Source of the DNA: a bacterium
GTDB taxonomy: Bacteria > Planctomycetota > Planctomycetia > Pirellulales > Pirellulaceae
Assembly (NCBI GenBank): GCA_030430075.1
Contig: JAUIGN010000002.1
Span: 62,001-126,000, forward strand
DNA length: 64,000 nucleotides
Direction of reading: 5' to 3'
Below, piece after piece: positions 63,421 through 64,000 of the stretch. The stretch's first letter is position 1. Each line of letters begins with the position of its first letter. The notes below the pieces were generated by a model. The model was given only the letters and a program-made list of their open reading frames with translations. It had not been told where the DNA came from and made no database searches. Position numbers and translations under genes: made by a program.

Positions 63421-64000
63421 ATGGATTTCGACGCAGTGCTTTGTCGATCGCAGCCAGATCAAGCTCGACGCCGACCGGCCCGCTGCATCAGGTTTTTCAT
63501 CGTGTTGGCGATTTTTTCAGCGGTGTCACCTGCTTCTGCAGCGGAACCGCTGGAAGCCTTTCTGAAAAAGCACTGCGTCCGCTGTCATGGCCCTCAGAAA
63601 GAAGAGGGGGATATTCGCATCGACCGGCTATCGCGCGACTTCAAGACAGGGGTGGACACGCATCATTGGGCCGAGGCGCTGGACAAGGTCAACAGTGGCG
63701 AGATGCCCCCGGAAGATCAGCCGCAGCCGAGTCAGGACGAGATTGCGGCGTTCGTCATCGATCTCAACTCGCGACTCAAAGAAGGCCGAGCGGCTCGGAT
63801 GGCGGCGCGGCCGGCGGTAGCCCATTATCGGCTCAGCCGAAAGGAATATCAGAACACCGTCTATGATCTGCTCGGCGTGCGCTACGATCCGGCGAAACCG
63901 GGCGAGTTGAACGAGGACACGCTGTGGCACGGGTACGAGCGCATCGGGTCGCAGCTTTCGCTCTCGCCGTCGCACGTGGATCGCTATTATCGGGCGGCCG
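63421..64000 (+). CDS. PSCyt/DUF1587-type protein, 5' part only
   Basis: The frame runs off the right edge after 193 codons. It encodes a leader ([20 protein letters not shown]), a cytochrome-c-like haem site [16 protein letters not shown], a [19 protein letters not shown] segment and the start of DUF1587 ([23 protein letters not shown]). In this family DUF1592, DUF1588, DUF1585 and DUF1595 normally follow. I give the ATG at 63421; an ATG at 63355 overlaps the previous stop codon and would add 22 residues. Either way it is tightly coupled to the DUF1553 gene. The combination PSCyt1/DUF1553 plus DUF1587 on one transcript is a recurring planctomycete pairing. Confidence 0.85.
   Translation, partial: MDFDAVLCRSQPDQARRRPARCIRFFIVLAIFSAVSPASAAEPLEAFLKKHCVRCHGPQKEEGDIRIDRLSRDFKTGVDTHHWAEALDKVNSGEMPPEDQPQPSQDEIAAFVIDLNSRLKEGRAARMAARPAVAHYRLSRKEYQNTVYDLLGVRYDPAKPGELNEDTLWHGYERIGSQLSLSPSHVDRYYRAA

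Noticed and set aside
1..64000. tRNA, rRNA, integrase, transposase or prophage genes
   Set aside because: None was recognised on either strand; I could not run a covariance search, so a degenerate tRNA could have been missed.

Overview
The window is GC-rich, densely coded bacterial DNA that reads as a chromosomal segment of a planctomycete, most likely a member of the Pirellulales. The assignment rests on gene content: two cytochrome-c-like/DUF1549/DUF1553 surface proteins and a third PSCyt-type gene cut by the right edge, two DUF1501 proteins with Tat-like leaders, two formylglycine sulfatases, a TPR-bearing Ser/Thr kinase, a giant exported protein with an N-terminal LESLEQR motif and a dockerin, and a futalosine-pathway menaquinone gene. 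I see no rRNA, tRNA, phage, integrase, transposase or CRISPR array.

Layout. 1-3.3 kb: the end of a Gly/His/Cys-rich protein with a clear intrinsic terminator, an exported HAD phosphatase and a creatininase-family amidohydrolase. 3.4-9.1 kb: a leftward flagellar cluster flhA-flhF-flhG-small membrane protein-fliA, which sets the number and position of flagella and drives late flagellar transcription; its FlhG lacks the Walker A lysines. 9.5-17.3 kb: exported or envelope enzymes (DUF1570 metallopeptidase, PQQ-like propeller, gamma-glutamyltransferase, sulfatase) and the phosphatase SixA. 17.7-22.5 kb: a leftward ROK kinase-ppx-ppk1 group for polyphosphate turnover. 22.6-28.5 kb: a DUF1501 protein behind a 16-bp tandem array, a second creatininase with a sodium:solute symporter, and a zinc-ribbon membrane protein. 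28.6-40.8 kb: exported nitrilase-like hydrolase, mqnE followed closely by a kinase, an OprO/P porin, a glycosyltransferase and an exported tricorn-like protease.

40.8-46.0 kb is the most coherent metabolic locus: egtD, an OpuC-type ABC ATPase, a substrate-binding-protein/permease fusion, a DUF427 gene and egtB, all leftward. The enzymes for the two ends of ergothioneine synthesis flank a transporter of the class that includes the known ergothioneine importer EgtUV, so I infer a combined ergothioneine synthesis and transport locus. 46.6-64 kb holds a sulfatase, a DUF1553-DUF1501 pair, a 2236-residue subtilase with seven FG-GAP repeats, and a GntR/FCD regulator placed just upstream of a second PSCyt1/DUF1553 gene and a DUF1587-type gene.

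The intergenic DNA is not empty. A 50-bp repeat occurs three times (two copies identical, one with two mismatches). A separate 23-bp palindromic element occurs three times, each time in the same orientation relative to the next gene. There are also tandem arrays with 8-, 10-, 13-, 16- and 24-bp units. These are the least explained signals in the window. Start codons below were chosen from Shine-Dalgarno matches, signal peptides and family alignment, and often differ from the longest open frame.
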